64,000 nucleotides of DNA from assembly GCA_902363135.1 (NCBI GenBank), contig CABIZF010000004.1:1-64000 (forward strand), in the 5' to 3' direction. Of this stretch, positions 8,915 through 18,412 are shown one piece after another. Each line of letters begins with the position of its first letter. Position 1 is the stretch's first letter. Source of the stretch: Lachnospiraceae bacterium. GTDB lineage: Bacteria > Bacillota > Clostridia > Lachnospirales > Lachnospiraceae. The notes beneath the pieces were generated by a model. It did not search any database and was not told the DNA's origin. It was given only the letters and a program-made list of their open reading frames with translations. The position numbers and the translations under genes are program-made.

Positions 8915-10195
8915 ATGAAGCACATCCGCACCTGTTTTCACACGCTGCTCGACCCCGGTCTGGATTTTCGGGTTCGGCTTTTTAATATTCTGGCGATCGG
9001 CGGCATGGCCGTCAGTCTGATTATGGTCTTTTGCAGCCTTTTTATGAGAGCATGGCCGAATGCATGCCTGAATTTTCTGCTGGCACTTGTCTCCGGCGGA
9101 CTGTTTCTCTACTCGTATCACAGCGGCCATTATCAACGCTGCTATCTCATCACAATTGTGCTGATTTTTCTCATCTTTTTCCCGGTCATGTTTTTTACAA
9201 GCGGCGGATATCAGGGCGGAATACCTTTGTTTTTCGTATTTGCCGTCATTTTTACGATTCTGATGCTGGAAAAATGCCTGGCGATCCTCGTTTCCATCAC
9301 GGAAGTGCTGCTCTACTTTCTGCTCTGCCTGCTCGCCTATCTGCATCCATCGTACATCACGGCGTTTGTCACGGAAGCAGACCGGCTGATCGACGTACTC
9401 GCGGCGTTTCTCTCGGTCAGCATCGGCTGTGGAACCGTGCTCTATTTTCATCTGAGGGAATACAATGAGCAGCAACGGCTTCTGGCAGAACAAAATCTGC
9501 GTCTGCGCCAGTATGACAATGCAAAATCCACCTTTCTCACAACGGTGGCTCATGAGATCAAGAATCCGCTGAATTCTATCTCGCTTCATGCACGCGACAC
9601 CTCCGAGCTGCTTGCGGAGACACCGCTTGATTTTTCTCTGATGCAGGAAAATCTCAGCACAATTGAGCAGTCTGTGATGCGAATTGACCGGATCTTGCTT
9701 GATCTGATGGACACCGTCTCGATCGAACAAGGGCGTCTGGCACTCTCTTTACAGCTGACGGACCTTGCCTCACTGCTGCAGATCGTCCGACACGATTATG
9801 AGCACCGGCAAAATGCTCACACGAATCGTCTCCTTTTGCAGCTTCCGGAAACCTTACCGAAAATTGCCGTCGATCCGGAACGGCTGATTCAGGTGCTCGA
9901 TAATCTGATCTCCAACGCTGAGCGGCACACGAATCATGGCACGATCACGATTTCACTCTCACGTGGTGAGCATGCTCAGGTGATCTGTGTCTCAGACACC
10001 GGCTCCGGCATGTCCAAAGAGATGCAGAAAAATGCATTCCGCGGCTATGTCTCAGAGGATCAGGATTACTGGCGGCATGGCATCGGACTGTATGTCTGCC
10101 ATCAGATCGTGACGGCACACGGAGGAAGCATCTGGATCGAGAGCAGGGAAGGTGCGGGAACCCGCGTATTTTTCTCGCTTCCGGAGGATGTATAG
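8915..10195 (+). CDS. Membrane sensor histidine kinase
   Basis: A 426-residue kinase of a two-component pair. Residues 20-180 contain about six hydrophobic helices with very short loops, so the signal is probably sensed in or near the membrane. The dimerisation and phosphoacceptor box is VAHEIKNPLNSI near residue 212. The ATPase domain has LDNLISNAERHT near 329, VSDTGSGM near 358 and GIGLYVCHQIV near 389. Start follows AGGAGGG. The response regulator follows 81 bp downstream across a repeat copy. The signal is unknown. Confidence 0.85.
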   Translation: MKHIRTCFHTLLDPGLDFRVRLFNILAIGGMAVSLIMVFCSLFMRAWPNACLNFLLALVSGGLFLYSYHSGHYQRCYLITIVLIFLIFFPVMFFTSGGYQGGIPLFFVFAVIFTILMLEKCLAILVSITEVLLYFLLCLLAYLHPSYITAFVTEADRLIDVLAAFLSVSIGCGTVLYFHLREYNEQQRLLAEQNLRLRQYDNAKSTFLTTVAHEIKNPLNSISLHARDTSELLAETPLDFSLMQENLSTIEQSVMRIDRILLDLMDTVSIEQGRLALSLQLTDLASLLQIVRHDYEHRQNAHTNRLLLQLPETLPKIAVDPERLIQVLDNLISNAERHTNHGTITISLSRGEHAQVICVSDTGSGMSKEMQKNAFRGYVSEDQDYWRHGIGLYVCHQIVTAHGGSIWIESREGAGTRVFFSLPEDV

Positions 10196-10216
10196 CCCAC
10201 AGCAATTCGTAGGCAT

Positions 10217-10250
10217 CATAGGGGTCAAAATACCTTTTGACCCTTGTATC
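10217..10250 (-). repeat. Short inverted copy of the 70-bp intergenic repeat
   Basis: Read on the minus strand, ACAAGGGTCAAAAGG then ATTTTGACCCC: the outer arms of the 70-bp unit are kept and the inner hairpin is lost. It sits between the kinase and its response regulator and may affect their relative expression. Confidence 0.6.
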
Positions 10251-10276
10251 ACCACTGAAAGGAACAAAACAATACT

Positions 10277-10978
10277 ATGAATGAACCACATGCCCGTATC
10301 TTAATGGTCGAGGATGAGCCACAGGTACTGGAAATCAACAGTCGGATGCTGCGGCGCAGAGGATATGAGGTGCTCACCGCGCAGACGGCTATGGAGGCTT
10401 ATGAACAGCTGGATGCCGGGCTTCCCGACCTGCTCATTCTCGATATCCTGCTGCCGGACGGTAACGGTCTGGACATCTGCCGTCAGTTTCGAAAAAAATG
10501 CCTCCGTCCGGTTCTGTTTCTCACCGGAAAGAGTGATGTGAAAGATAAGGTCGCCGGTCTTATGGAAGGCGGCGACTACTATCTCACAAAGCCCTGCCAA
10601 TTTGATGAATTTCTGGCGGTCATTCAGATGCTGCTTGCGCGGGAACAGCGGCTTATGGCAAATCTTCAGTCCTCCCGTCAGATCACGATCAAAAGCCTGA
10701 TGCTGGATCTTTCCATCGGGCATGCTTATCGAGACGGCTGCGATGTCGGTCTGACCCGAACAGAATTTTCTCTGCTGCGTCTCCTTGCCGAACATCCGGA
10801 ACAGATCTTTTCCGCAAAGAAATTGTATGAGGCCCTCTGGGGTACGTCTGCCGATGGTGACACCGGCACAATCCGCCGCCACATTTTCAACCTGCGCACC
10901 AAAATCGGCGCAGATGAAACTGATGAATACGACATCGTATCCGTCTACGGAAAAGGATATCTTCTCACGTGCCGGTAA
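10277..10978 (+). CDS. OmpR/PhoB-family response regulator
   Basis: A 233-residue regulator. The receiver domain has the acidic pair in MVEDEP near residue 13, the phosphoacceptor aspartate in LLILDILLPDG near 56, the LTGKSD threonine near 83 and the lysine of YLTKPC near 105. Residues 135-230 form a winged helix ending DIVSVYGKGYLL. It pairs with the kinase just upstream. GAAAGGAAC is the ribosome site. Targets are unknown; the secreted protein downstream is a candidate. Confidence 0.85.
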   Translation: MNEPHARILMVEDEPQVLEINSRMLRRRGYEVLTAQTAMEAYEQLDAGLPDLLILDILLPDGNGLDICRQFRKKCLRPVLFLTGKSDVKDKVAGLMEGGDYYLTKPCQFDEFLAVIQMLLAREQRLMANLQSSRQITIKSLMLDLSIGHAYRDGCDVGLTRTEFSLLRLLAEHPEQIFSAKKLYEALWGTSADGDTGTIRRHIFNLRTKIGADETDEYDIVSVYGKGYLLTCR

Positions 10979-11082
10979 ATGTCCCTTTTTCTTCACATTT
11001 ACAAAGGCTGGCATTTATGTGGTATACTAAAAGCAGAAGCAGCAGGACTTGATTTGGCTAACTATTATAAGGAGGGTTGCAT

Positions 11083-12333
11083 ATGAAAAAATATTATCTG
11101 TTACTCGCAGCGGGCGCACTCGGCTGCGCACTTGCTTCGCTTCCGGTGCTGGCATCCGATGCCCCCACGGATGAGGGAAACTACATCTGGCAGGATGAAA
11201 ACGGCGACTTCTGGTGGCGCAACGGATCAGAGGACGAATACCTCGGAGATGGCAATTATGCTCCGGACCCGGACAGCGGCGAGCTGATGGAGGCAAACGA
11301 TGCCGGATGGACTGAGCAGGACGGCTATTTCGAGCCACACTATTATTATGAGGACGGCAGCGTCTGGTGGGAAAATGGCGACGAACAGACATACATCGGC
11401 TCACGGGATCAGTATTACATTGATGATTACGGAAATCTGCAGGAATTTTCCAGTCCCGCATCGGATGGAAATGACAGCAACCAGGTCTCCTCTGATTCCA
11501 ATAGTTTCTCTGACGATACGCAGCAGCGCACGGGCGAGCTCCACCTGATGGTTGATTTCCAGTCGACAGACCAGATTCTGGAATCTATGCCGGATGGAAA
11601 ACTGGGCTACTCCGAGCTGCGCATGACCAATGAAGGAAAAAGCATGGCGCTGGCACTGAAGGTCGCAAATACAGAGGCGCACACGACCGGTACCCCGCAG
11701 GATTTTGTATCGGAATATTATGCGATCAACGGGGCAGTCGATTCGGAGGAGTCTCTCTCAATCGCCTCCTATCCGGCCACCCGCTTTCACTATCAGACAG
11801 CACTCAATGAGGATACGAGAGACGTCGACGCGCTCGTCTGCCAGACGGATGATTATACATTCGGACTTCTCATTCTGACGCCGCCGGACTACTATGATGA
11901 CGCAGCAAAAGCTGCTGCCGATCAGCTGATTGCATCTGCGGATCTGATCTACGCGGAGCGTATTGATCTTGCACAGACGGATTATTTTGATGTGCTCACA
12001 CCGGAGCGCTGGAAATATCTCTGCCATTATGAGACGACTCCGACAGAAAATGGCGGCTATACACTGACCTATTACAATGAGGATATTCCGGTGCTGACTC
12101 TGGAGGCACGCTACTATGACGGGACAGATCAGCCGCTCGACAGTGTCTGGCAGGGATATCTCGGCCGGATTACGACCTGGGATGGCTCCTGCTATGATCT
12201 GCTCGCCACGATCAGCCAGTATTCCGAGGATGCTGCCGATGGATGGAAGGAAATGTACAATTCTTACGAGGATGTCATAAATGGAATCCGGATCATGGAT
12301 GGCTGCTCGCTTACGGAAGGCAGCCACGCGTGA
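11083..12333 (+). CDS. Secreted protein of unknown function with two Trp-Trp repeats
   Basis: A 416-residue protein with a clear signal peptide, KKYYLLLAAGALGCALA, cleaved near VLA-SDA. Residues 28-115 contain two similar units, GDFWWRNGSEDEYLGDG and GSVWWENGDEQTYIGS, followed by a Ser/Asp/Asn-rich linker and a 260-residue globular part rich in Tyr and Asp. No catalytic motif is recognised. GGAGGG lies six bases before the ATG at 11083; a TTG two codons earlier is less likely. TATACT with a weak -35 lies near 11020. It follows the two-component pair and may be a target or an extracytoplasmic partner of it. Confidence 0.7.
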   Translation: MKKYYLLLAAGALGCALASLPVLASDAPTDEGNYIWQDENGDFWWRNGSEDEYLGDGNYAPDPDSGELMEANDAGWTEQDGYFEPHYYYEDGSVWWENGDEQTYIGSRDQYYIDDYGNLQEFSSPASDGNDSNQVSSDSNSFSDDTQQRTGELHLMVDFQSTDQILESMPDGKLGYSELRMTNEGKSMALALKVANTEAHTTGTPQDFVSEYYAINGAVDSEESLSIASYPATRFHYQTALNEDTRDVDALVCQTDDYTFGLLILTPPDYYDDAAKAAADQLIASADLIYAERIDLAQTDYFDVLTPERWKYLCHYETTPTENGGYTLTYYNEDIPVLTLEARYYDGTDQPLDSVWQGYLGRITTWDGSCYDLLATISQYSEDAADGWKEMYNSYEDVINGIRIMDGCSLTEGSHA

Positions 12334-12355
12334 AAATAAAAGCGAACTATATAAA

Positions 12356-12413
12356 ATCCGTCAGGAACACACTGCATAAATCAGCAGATCTGTATTCCTG
12401 ACGGATCTTTTTT
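12356..12413 (+). terminator. Rho-independent terminator
   Basis: ATCCGTCAGGAA at 12356-12367 pairs perfectly with TTCCTGACGGAT at 12395-12406, followed by seven T. It ends the secreted-protein transcript. Confidence 0.85.
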
Positions 12414-12521
12414 AACCGAATCAAGCGAAGTATCTATTCGATTATGACATATCATAATTTCTTATGATCCTGTAAGCAGCGAAGCGGATTTCTCATGTTT
12501 GCAGAATAGCGCAAGCTGCTT
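12414..12521. repeat. Intergenic repeat fragments
   Basis: TTAACCGAATCAAGC matches the arm seen near 33985 and 50620. CATGTTTGCAGAATAGCGC and AAGCTGCTT near 12494-12521 match 41926-41952 with few changes. These are pieces of the dispersed families and lie directly behind the antiporter gene. Confidence 0.55.
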
Positions 12522-12527
12522 TATATT

Positions 12528-14164
12528 TTATATTTCTTCCTTTCCCGTCTTCGCCCGGATCGCAAGCAGGACGCAGATCAAAAGCACGATACTCACCGGA
12601 AGGGCGATCCAGGAAAGAGCGGACGCACCGATGGCCTGCAGCACGCCGATCAGGAAATACCCGGTCAGGCAGACGGCTGCGACAACAATCACATACGGCA
12701 GCTGCGTGGACACATGGTTCACGTGCTCACAGTGTCCGCCCGCGGAAGCCATGATCGTCGTATCGGAGATCGGGGAGCAATGGTCACCGCACACGGCGCC
12801 GGCCAGGCAGGAAGCGATCGAGATCACCATCATCTGTCCCTCCGGAAATACACCGATCACGATCGGAATCAGGATGCTGAAGGTTCCCCAGGATGTGCCG
12901 GTCGAAAAGCAAGCAGCGCAGCCACAAGGAAAATGATCATCGGCAGAAAGCCCTGCATCGCATTTGCCGAACCTGCTACGAGGTCTGCGACGAAAACCTT
13001 TGCGCCAAGCAAGTTTGTCATGCCGGATAAGGTCCACGCCATCGTCAGAATCAGAATCGGCGCAATCATGGAGCGAAAACCATCCGGAATACACTCGGTA
13101 AACTCCTGAAAGCTCAGGGTGTCACGCATCATATAATAAATGAAGGTAAAGACGAGCGTCACTGCGCCGCCGAGCACGAGACCGACCGACGCATCTGAGG
13201 AAGCAAATGCATCCACGAAGGAGGCTCCGTTAAAAAATCCACCCGTATAAACCATCGCAATAATGCAGCTGGAAATCAGCACGACGACCGGGAGCACCAG
13301 ATCAAGCACATGTGCATTTTCTTTCTGGATCTCCTCTTCATTTCCCTCATACGGGCGTCCGATCGTCGTAAACAGATCGCCTGCGATTGCATTACGCTCA
13401 TGCACTGCCATCGGTCCGAAATCCACGCGCAGAAGCGTCACACCGAGCAGCATCACGAGCGTCAGGATCGCGTAGAGGTTGTACGGGATCGTCTGAAGAA
13501 AAACCGCGAAGCCATTGATACCGGAATCCGATGGGACGGAGGAGGTCACTGCCGCCGCCCAGGAGCTGATTGGCGCAATGATACAAACCGGAGCTGCCGT
13601 CGCATCTATAATATAGGAAAGCTTTGCGCGCGATACCTTATGCCGGTCTGTCACCGGACGCATGACGCTTCCGACGGTCAGACAGTTAAAATAATCGTCC
13701 ACAAAGATCAGCACACCGAGCAGCATGACTGAAATCTGTGCACCGATCCGTGTCCGGATGTGCCTGGATGCCCATTTTCCAAAGGCCGCCGAGCCACCTG
13801 CCTTGTTCAGCAAGGATACAAGAATACCAAGCATAACCAGAAATACGAGAATACCCATATTCCAAGCATCGGCAAGCTTATAGACCATACCGCCCTCTTC
13901 CTGAAAAAAGATCGTGTTGATCATCTTCTCCAGGTTGAAATTCGAGTACAGCAGTCCACCCGCCAGAATTCCGGCAAGCAGGGAAGTGTACACCTCCTTC
14001 GTCACAAGTGCCAGTCCGATCGCGATCACCGGCGGCAGCAGGGAAAAAATTGTCGCATACGCCCACGGCTCCTCCCCTGCTGTCCCCGGCATCCAGATCG
14101 TGACGGCCAGCAGCACGGCAAGAATCGCAAGCAGCGCGAGCATTGCAAGCTGTTTCTTTTTCAT
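12528..14164 (-). pseudogene. nhaC: NhaC-family Na+/H+ antiporter, frameshifted
   Basis: About 545 codons of a polytopic antiporter that would exchange external H+ for internal Na+. It begins KKKQLAMLALLAIL (start 14164, GAGAGG upstream) and shows the family stretches ADAWNMGILVFLVMLG, FVDDYFNCLTVGSVMRP and, after the break, STGTSWGTFSILIPIVIG and CGDHCSPISDTT. At 12904-12908 the reading frame shifts: one frame reads LVAALLAF then RPAHPGE, the other ACFSTGTSWGTF. One extra T in the short homopolymer would restore an intact protein, so this may be a sequencing error, phase variation or recent loss. If real, translation ends after about 430 residues, within the conserved core. Confidence 0.75.
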
Positions 14165-14498
14165 TTTCACATTACCTCTCCTCATCTGTTTTTCAGACAG
14201 ACAATACAAAATCTTTCTGTCCGCATTCCTTATACAAAGCTACTTTCTGCTGTGCCGCTCATCAGAATGCAGCAGCACAGACACAGAAACGTTTTCAGTA
14301 TAATGAGATTCCAGGGAGAAATCAAGTGTATATTTTATGAATTGATAACAAAACTGCCTAGGCAGCAGGCTCTTCCGCCACCAGCTGCCAAATACCCGCT
14401 TCTATATTCAAGAATGCCTCGGCATTCTTGCTGCGAGATGCGCGTCATGCAATGCATGACATACTTCTTCTGCGCATCTCTGCAATCCTGCCGGAGGC
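14165..14498. other. Region upstream of nhaC, partly repetitive
   Basis: Contains the presumed nhaC leader, the AAGAATGCC/GGCATTCTT palindrome near 14411-14430 and CGTCATGCAATGCATGACA near 14443, another perfect dyad. No gene is seen. Confidence 0.45.
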
Positions 14499-14586
14499 TA
14501 TATCAGATGGGGGATTGACTCCCACCACTGATACTGATTTGTTGCTCGCCACCTACAGAGGTGGGAGTCATTTCACATCTGATATA
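14499..14586. repeat. 88-bp nested palindrome, possible IS200/605-derived miniature element
   Basis: Outer arms TATATCAGATG (14499-14509) and CATCTGATATA (14576-14586) are perfect over 11 bp. Inside, GACTCCCACC (14517-14526) faces GGTGGGAGTC (14560-14569). The G-rich inner hairpin recalls the ends of IS200/IS605 elements, but there is no transposase. It lies 22 bp behind holA and could also help stop transcription. Confidence 0.55.
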
Positions 14587-14608
14587 AACGCATACTTCCA
14601 TGCAGCAT

Positions 14609-15586
14609 TTAGCTGCTGTACTTCACGATCAGCAGCTCCACACCGAGCCGGTCTCCAAGGCGGCCGCTCTTTACCGCCGCCTCCGTCTCAACGCAGTCCT
14701 CCACTGCCTGTCTGAGCGTGTCCTTCTCAAATTTTGATGCCTGCGCGAGGCTCTTCTTTGCAATGAACGGTGCCAGGCCGGCCTTCTTCGCAATCGCACC
14801 GCTGTCATACCCCTGCTCCCGCAGATCCTTGATCTGATACATCTGATTGAACTGACGCGCGATCAGAAAAAGGATCCGCATCGGCGGCTCCTTCAGGGAA
14901 AGCAGATCGTAGTACAGCTCCAGCGCCTGCTTCTGCCTTTTTTCCGCCACTGCACGGATCATATCAAAAATTTTGTTCTCTGTCGTCACCGTACAGATCG
15001 CTTCTACATCCGCCCGTTCAATCGCCGTGGCGTCCTGCACATAGCAAAGCAGCTTTTCGAGCTCATTCGCAATATTTTCCATGTCATCGCCGGACTTCTC
15101 CAGAAACAGATTCAGGGCATCCTGTGTGATATTTTTTCCTTCCTTTTTGATCATTCCAAGCACCCAGGTCGTCAAAGTACGCGCGTCCTGCCGCCCCAGC
15201 TCCACGATCCGCCCCTGTGCCTTGACCGCCTTGTAGAGCTTCCCGCGCTTGTCGATCTCCTGCTCGACGAAAACCATATATGTCTCCTTCGGCATCGTCG
15301 GCAGATATTCCGCAAGCTCCGGGCAGGCGTTCTTGAAAAATCCGCTGTCCTCGATCTGGATCAGCCTGCGCTCCGCAAAAAAGGGCATCGTCTCCGCTGT
15401 CTCGATCACCTGACGGATATCGATTCCCTTTCCTGTATAAGCAGTAAAATTCATCAGGTCGTCCTCCCCGACGATGGCTGCACGCAGACGCTTTTTATAG
15501 CGGTTTTTCAGATAGGCCTCCTCTCCTGTGAGCAGATAAACCTGCAAAAAGGTTCCGTTTTTCAGATCGGCATTTAAATTTTTCAT
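14609..15586 (-). CDS. holA: DNA polymerase III subunit delta
   Basis: A 325-residue clamp-loader delta subunit, which opens the sliding clamp during replication. N-terminal LLTGEEAYLKNRYKKRL and the delta-specific spacing up to TYMVFVEQEIDKRGKLYKAV match the family, as do the central LSGDDMENIANELEKLLCY and the C-terminal AxxxxxIxRQFNQMY helix. Length is normal for Firmicutes (320-345). Encoded 104 bp after the MurE-like gene in the same direction. Confidence 0.9.
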   Translation of the reverse strand: MKNLNADLKNGTFLQVYLLTGEEAYLKNRYKKRLRAAIVGEDDLMNFTAYTGKGIDIRQVIETAETMPFFAERRLIQIEDSGFFKNACPELAEYLPTMPKETYMVFVEQEIDKRGKLYKAVKAQGRIVELGRQDARTLTTWVLGMIKKEGKNITQDALNLFLEKSGDDMENIANELEKLLCYVQDATAIERADVEAICTVTTENKIFDMIRAVAEKRQKQALELYYDLLSLKEPPMRILFLIARQFNQMYQIKDLREQGYDSGAIAKKAGLAPFIAKKSLAQASKFEKDTLRQAVEDCVETEAAVKSGRLGDRLGVELLIVKYSS

Positions 15587-15690
15587 GGGCGTCCTCTTTC
15601 TCTTCTATACCTTAAGTGGATATTCTTTATCCGCTTTTCTTCTATTTTTTATTATATTGCCCGAAATCTGTATGCGCAAGCCCTCTTTTA

Positions 15691-17346
15691 TTAACCTGCA
15701 ATTTTTCCGGAACAGGACGCCTTCCCCGGTTTTCGCGACGCATCATACGACTGAAGCGCTTCTGCCATCAGCTCTGCATCCGTCGGTGATGCAAGTGAAC
15801 GTCCGCCGATCTGCTGAAACCGTTCACTGCCACGCCCCAGCAGCAGGATCAGCGTGCGGTTCTTCCGATCTTCTTTTGCCAGCGCTACGGCCTGCTCCAC
15901 GGCCTTTTTCCGGTCTGCCACCAGATGACAGCTACAGCCGGTCATATCCACGTATTCACGGATTTCTTCACAAATGCCTTCCGGATCTTCCATACCCGGA
16001 TCGTCCGTCGTAAGGATCACCTCGTCCGAAAAAAGCCCTGCAATGATTCCAAGCTCCCGGCGGCGGTTCAGTGCCTTGCCGCCCGGACAGCCAAACACCG
16101 TGATGATCCTCCGGTAAGCGGTATATTCCTGAAATGCCGCATCGAACAGCTTCTCAAAGCTCAAGCGGTTGTGCGCAAAATCGACGATCCCGCAGATTCT
16201 TCCATCACTGCTCGCAAAGGTCTCCATCCTTCCCGGAACCAGCGTCTTTCGCAGTGCCCGGCGCATACATGCGACCGGTACACCATAGACATAGGCCGCT
16301 GTGATCGCTGCGAGTGCGTTTTCGATATTAAATTTTCCCCTCATTCCAAGCTCGAACCGCTCTGAAAACCGGTCACAGGTGACACGGAAGCTTAAGTGCC
16401 GTCCCTCCGTCCGAATTTCGCTGCAACGGATATCCGCGTGCTTTTTCGTGCCAAAGGTGACAATACGCTCTGCCTTGTGCGCCGCCTTTAAAATCCGGTC
16501 CGCATAGTCCGCGTTCAGATTCACACAGGCAACCTCCGTCTGACGAAACAGCGAGAGCTTCGAGCTGAAATAATCCTCAAAATCCACATGCTCCTTCGGG
16601 CTGATATGGTCTCTGGAAATATTCAGGAAAATGCCGACCTGAAACTGAAGCTCCCGCACCCTGCGGTATTTCAGCGCTTGACTGGACACCTCCATCGTCA
16701 TATAGCGGATGCCTTTTTGTTTCGCATGTAAAATATGTTCGTGCAGCGTCGGTGCTTCCGGCGTCGTCATCACCGACTCACTGCGGGATACTCCGTCATA
16801 ATTTTCTACCGTCGAGATCAGCCCGGTCTCCGGCGCCCCCAGCTCCCTCTCCCATTCATCGAGTATTGCCTTTAAATACCACGCTGTCGTCGTTTTTCCC
16901 TTCGTACCGGTGATGCCGGTCAGGATCGGACGTCCCTTCTCATAGTCAAAAAACCAGGCCGAGGCCGCCGCCATCGCCTTGCGGATGTCTGTAACGAGCA
17001 GTGGGATCAACGGTGCTGCGCCATCTGTCTCTATCGGTTCTATGGCTGTCTCACTGATATAGCAGACCGCACCGTTTTGTGCCGCCGCCTCCAGATACTC
17101 CGGTCGGAACGCCGCGCCCTTGCAGATAAATGCAGTATGCTCCCGCACCGTGCGGGAATCAAAGGTCAGCCAGTCGATGCGCGGATCGGCTTCTGGTTCC
17201 GCATATGAGGCTTCGCTTCCGGCACATTCCAAATCCATACACCTGCGGTCATTTTCCAGCGCCTGCCTGTTTTTTAAATTTTCTGTATTTTCCTGCAGTA
17301 ACCCCCGCTGCCGCAGTACCTTCTTTAATTCCCCCACTGTCTTCAT
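15691..17346 (-). CDS. MurE-like Mur ligase with altered amino-acid motif
   Basis: A 551-residue UDP-N-acetylmuramyl-tripeptide synthetase-like ligase. Seen: the ATP loop GITGTKGKTTTAWYL near residue 165, the MEVSSQAL stretch near 217, and MRGKFNIENALAAITAAY near 335. Where MurE has DNPR (diaminopimelate) or DNPA (lysine), this protein reads TTDDPGMEDP near 447, so the amino-acid pocket is changed and the arginine is absent. A paralogue of housekeeping MurE adding a different residue, or acting on another substrate, is possible. It lies 13 bp behind vanY, so a peptidoglycan role is likely, but the exact substrate is unknown. Confidence 0.75.
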   Translation of the reverse strand: MKTVGELKKVLRQRGLLQENTENLKNRQALENDRRCMDLECAGSEASYAEPEADPRIDWLTFDSRTVREHTAFICKGAAFRPEYLEAAAQNGAVCYISETAIEPIETDGAAPLIPLLVTDIRKAMAAASAWFFDYEKGRPILTGITGTKGKTTTAWYLKAILDEWERELGAPETGLISTVENYDGVSRSESVMTTPEAPTLHEHILHAKQKGIRYMTMEVSSQALKYRRVRELQFQVGIFLNISRDHISPKEHVDFEDYFSSKLSLFRQTEVACVNLNADYADRILKAAHKAERIVTFGTKKHADIRCSEIRTEGRHLSFRVTCDRFSERFELGMRGKFNIENALAAITAAYVYGVPVACMRRALRKTLVPGRMETFASSDGRICGIVDFAHNRLSFEKLFDAAFQEYTAYRRIITVFGCPGGKALNRRRELGIIAGLFSDEVILTTDDPGMEDPEGICEEIREYVDMTGCSCHLVADRKKAVEQAVALAKEDRKNRTLILLLGRGSERFQQIGGRSLASPTDAELMAEALQSYDASRKPGKASCSGKIAG

Positions 17347-17359
17347 CGCATTGCTCTCC

Positions 17360-18301
17360 TTAATACGCTCCCAGATACTCCTCCAGTGTGCTCCCCCTGC
17401 TCATAATCTTCTGTGCCGCTTCCACACCGACATACCGGAAATGCCATGACTCGTAATGAATATCCGTCACCGCTTCTTTTCCTTCCGGATAGCGGAGAAT
17501 GAAGCCGTACCGGCTGCAATTTTCCTGCAGCCACTGATTTTCCGGCGTCTGCTCCTGCCCGCCATCCAGGATCTGATAGTCCAGCGCCACGAGATCCACG
17601 GCCAGTCCCGTACTGTGCTCGCTGTAGCCCGGCGGCATCGTCTCCATCGTCTCTTTATCATAAGCCTCCTGCCAGCTCATGCCCTCGTTCTGCATATCTG
17701 CCTCGATATCCTCGTCAAGCAGCTGCTGTTGTGTCTCCACATCCCGGTAGCCGGATGCCACGACAAACTGCAGCCCCTCACTGCTTCCATCTGTCAGCAT
17801 CTCACTCAACGGTTCGTAGATCAGAGACGCTACCGCACACGTCCCGTTGCTCAGCCAGTGCAGATCCACCTCATAGTCGTCCGGCAGTGGATTTGCTTTA
17901 TTGACGAGAATCAGCGGATTCTGTACCGGCAGGCCAGACGCATCTGTGATGTAACTGCTGTTATCCGTGATCGTCCGTCCGCCCACCGGAACGGTATAGC
18001 GCTTCAGATACGGCCGCGCCACGACCATCCCGCCCAGTACGAGCGCCAGCGCCGCCAAAAGTGCGCAGCGGCGTTTCAGGCTGTGCATGTACGGATCCTT
18101 TCTTTTTTTCACAGTTCTTTTTTCTGCCTTCGTCCCCGCTTCTCTTGCATACCCTTCTGTCTTCTTTACAGGCTTTCTCCTTCCTGCTTCTTTTCGTGTC
18201 CCCACACGGTTTTCTTTTTGCATATCTGCATCCTCTTTCTGCACGTACATCGCGATCCCGATGCTCCGGCAAATATTCTCTGCTTTTTCTTCTGTGCTCA
18301 T
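17360..18301 (-). CDS. vanY: Membrane-anchored D-alanyl-D-alanine carboxypeptidase, VanY/M15 family
   Basis: A 313-residue zinc carboxypeptidase that trims terminal D-Ala from peptidoglycan stems. A basic cytoplasmic N-terminus of about 70 residues precedes one membrane helix (about 73-93), so the enzyme domain is outside. M15B motifs: ASGYRDVETQQQLL near 171, the zinc-binding SEHSTGLAVDLV near 216, and ESWHFRYVG near 283 with the last zinc histidine. Start at 18301 follows GGGGAGG; a TTG two codons earlier is less likely. Three direct repeats upstream suggest control by the neighbouring response regulator. Confidence 0.85.
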   Translation of the reverse strand: MSTEEKAENICRSIGIAMYVQKEDADMQKENRVGTRKEAGRRKPVKKTEGYAREAGTKAEKRTVKKRKDPYMHSLKRRCALLAALALVLGGMVVARPYLKRYTVPVGGRTITDNSSYITDASGLPVQNPLILVNKANPLPDDYEVDLHWLSNGTCAVASLIYEPLSEMLTDGSSEGLQFVVASGYRDVETQQQLLDEDIEADMQNEGMSWQEAYDKETMETMPPGYSEHSTGLAVDLVALDYQILDGGQEQTPENQWLQENCSRYGFILRYPEGKEAVTDIHYESWHFRYVGVEAAQKIMSRGSTLEEYLGAY

Positions 18302-18346
18302 ATACAAAAATCCTCCCCGCAGGCCATTCCTTACCCTGCAGAAAGG

Positions 18347-18401
18347 ATTATAAAAGGAAGATGTATCAAAATCTCCTCAGAATTGTATCAGATTTGTATC
18401 A
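18347..18401 (-). promoter_or_regulatory. Activated promoter of vanY with three response-regulator-like direct repeats
   Basis: A TATAAT box (18347-18352, minus) lacks a good -35. In its place are three copies of TGATACA (plus-strand TGTATCA at 18362-18368, 18384-18390 and 18395-18401), spaced by exactly 22 and 11 bp. OmpR/PhoB-type regulators bind 7-bp direct repeats at about 11-bp pitch, so this is a candidate site for the response regulator encoded at 21110-21763. Confidence 0.6.
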
Positions 18402-18412
18402 TGTGAAGTTTT

